Assembly (NCBI GenBank): GCA_006386115.1 | Contig: VFIW01000135.1 | Span: 1 to 64,000, forward strand | Direction of reading: 5' to 3' | Length of the DNA: 64,000 bases | Source of the DNA: Globisporangium splendens | Taxonomy: Eukaryota; Oomycota; Peronosporomycetes; Pythiales; Pythiaceae | Part shown: positions 62,897 through 64,000 of the stretch, piece by piece | How positions within the stretch are numbered: the first letter of the stretch is position 1 | How the letters are laid out: every line of letters begins with the position of its first letter | Made by a program: the position numbers and the translations under genes | Notes under the pieces: generated by a model | Told to the model about the DNA's origin: nothing | Seen by the model: the letters and a program-made list of their open reading frames with translations, nothing else | The model's database searches: none

Positions 62897-64000
62897 TCAC
62901 ACACTGCTGGCGTTGTAGTAGAGCTGGCGCTCCTCGTCGGGGTGGCAGAACGGGAACAAGATCGCGGGGTCGACTTTGTCCGGGTTGAACAAGTTCTTGC
63001 CCGAGTTGTAGGTGACGTAGCAGCCCAAGATGGTGCACACGAGGGCACACGTGATCGCTGGGATCTTCTCGTACATGGGCATCGACTTCCACATCACCTT
63101 GACATAGAAGATGATCGGCAGGATGATGCAACTGAGCGACATGGCCGACGAGCCGATGAAGTCCTGCAAATCCGAAAAGTCGTCACGCAACACGATCGCA
63201 ACGACGACGAGCACGATGATGATGGCGATACGCAGGAGAATGTACTTGATGACGTTTGCGCCGCGGTATTCAAGCAGCTCTTCCTCGGGGTCCAGCGACA
63301 CTTTTTCAATGTCGGCGACCGAGACGACCGAGCCCTTGGAGATGCGCGACTTGAGTTCGCTACGGACTCCTGGGGTTTCCGAGGCTTGGTAGTTGAGCGA
63401 TTCAATGTCGTTGGGCTTTGGCTGGTGCATGCCCAAGAGCATACGCTCGGACAAGTAGAACGCAGGGGAGACGATGACAGCGAACGCGATCGTGATGTGC
63501 AACTGCATGCACATGTAAGCGAGGATAGCGAGCCCCTTGTTTGAGGAGAACCCGAGCTTGCTCAATCCAGTGACGGAATCAGGGAAGATGGAGAAGAGCA
63601 TGTTGCCCGAGATCTGGCACCCGACCGCTGAGTACCCCGTGCTCGCCAAGACGAGGAACAAGCACGAGATGAACGTGATGGTGACAAACACGACACGAGG
63701 CATACGAGTTGGATCGCTGTGTTGGCGTTGAAGAGCAGGGATCACAATACCAGCACCATAGGCGAGCGACAGGTTGCCGAAGGTGGTGGCGACTTGCTTG
63801 AATGAAATGTCAGGGACAGGCACCGAAGGGTGGCCACTCATACCGTGAAGCAACATGCCCAGCGCGAGGAAATCCGCAACAAGCGTGCCGACACAACCAG
63901 CGAAAGCCGCCGCGGCACCTTCCTTGAGCGTCGGTGTCAGGCAAACTGGTGTGACGGAAATCGCCATCAAGATGACCCATGTCGACTGACTGAAGGCGCC
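62897..64000 (-). CDS. AAAP-family amino-acid/auxin permease, 3' part (cut by window edge)
   Basis: The minus-strand frame is open to the right edge, with stop at 62899-62897, giving about 368 residues. At least seven hydrophobic segments; GNLSLAYGAGIVIPALQRQH and STGYSAVGCQISGNML fit the Aa_trans (AAAP) family, which moves amino acids with protons across plasma or vacuolar membranes. A hydrophilic loop (about residues 205-245) holds charged and Ser residues that could be regulated. The start lies outside the window; the Met at 63970 is internal, because the frame continues upstream (FSQSTWVIL) into the edge. No lesions. Between it and paralogue 3 (62719-62896) I see nothing. Confidence 0.85.
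   Translation of the reverse strand, partial: GAFSQSTWVILMAISVTPVCLTPTLKEGAAAAFAGCVGTLVADFLALGMLLHGMSGHPSVPVPDISFKQVATTFGNLSLAYGAGIVIPALQRQHSDPTRMPRVVFVTITFISCLFLVLASTGYSAVGCQISGNMLFSIFPDSVTGLSKLGFSSNKGLAILAYMCMQLHITIAFAVIVSPAFYLSERMLLGMHQPKPNDIESLNYQASETPGVRSELKSRISKGSVVSVADIEKVSLDPEEELLEYRGANVIKYILLRIAIIIVLVVVAIVLRDDFSDLQDFIGSSAMSLSCIILPIIFYVKVMWKSMPMYEKIPAITCALVCTILGCYVTYNSGKNLFNPDKVDPAILFPFCHPDEERQLYYNASSV

Overview
The window is nuclear DNA from an oomycete, most likely a member of the Peronosporales (Phytophthora or a downy mildew); the species cannot be resolved from sequence alone. The evidence is a fused APS kinase / ATP sulfurylase / inorganic pyrophosphatase gene of the stramenopile type, short GT-AG introns, compact genes on both strands, oomycete-type initiator motifs (CATTYYNCAWTT-like) just upstream of several start codons, and a dense nest of Ty3/gypsy elements. 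An intact flagellar gene (DRC11/IQCA) suggests a lineage that makes zoospores.

Bases 1-27236 are a stack of LTR retrotransposons. An old element B (+ strand) is split by element D (minus, running off the left edge) and by element A (1461-9819, minus, perfect 5-bp target duplication GTGCA). B ends where the 5' LTR of element E begins (13418). E (13418-27236, +) carries element C (13798-21456, +) inserted just behind its primer-binding site. A, B and C are related; E is a different lineage, yet all share LTR ends TGTAA...TTACA and a primer-binding site beginning TGGTAGCA. A and C each carry, opposite the integrase-chromodomain linker and the 3' untranslated region, an antisense reading frame that encodes a coiled coil. 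E carries a short extra ORF before gag.

Bases 27237-29720 hold a gene remnant, a tRNA-like (SINE-like) sequence, a broken hAT transposase and a small 78-residue gene.

Bases 30023-43733 are host genes: DRC11 (minus, four exons), the sulfate-activation fusion (minus, two exons, with a membrane segment), a decayed cyclic-nucleotide-gated-type channel (minus), a decayed SulP sulfate transporter (+), a SERF/4F5 gene (+, two exons) and an EF-hand gene (minus, two exons). Sulfate activation looks intact while the neighbouring sulfate transporter is broken.

Bases 44035-50363 hold two catalase genes in inverted orientation. Their central 1246 bp look identical while both ends differ, which indicates gene conversion. 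They flank a LINE remnant with an intact RNase H domain.

Bases 51135-64000 hold a frameshifted secreted RNase T2, a four-exon organellar EngB GTPase, a cytosolic carboxypeptidase pseudogene that has lost part of its zinc site, three adjacent paralogues of an unrecognised family with two W-x2-[DE]-x4-LL+AW modules each, and the 3' part of an AAAP amino-acid permease running off the right edge.
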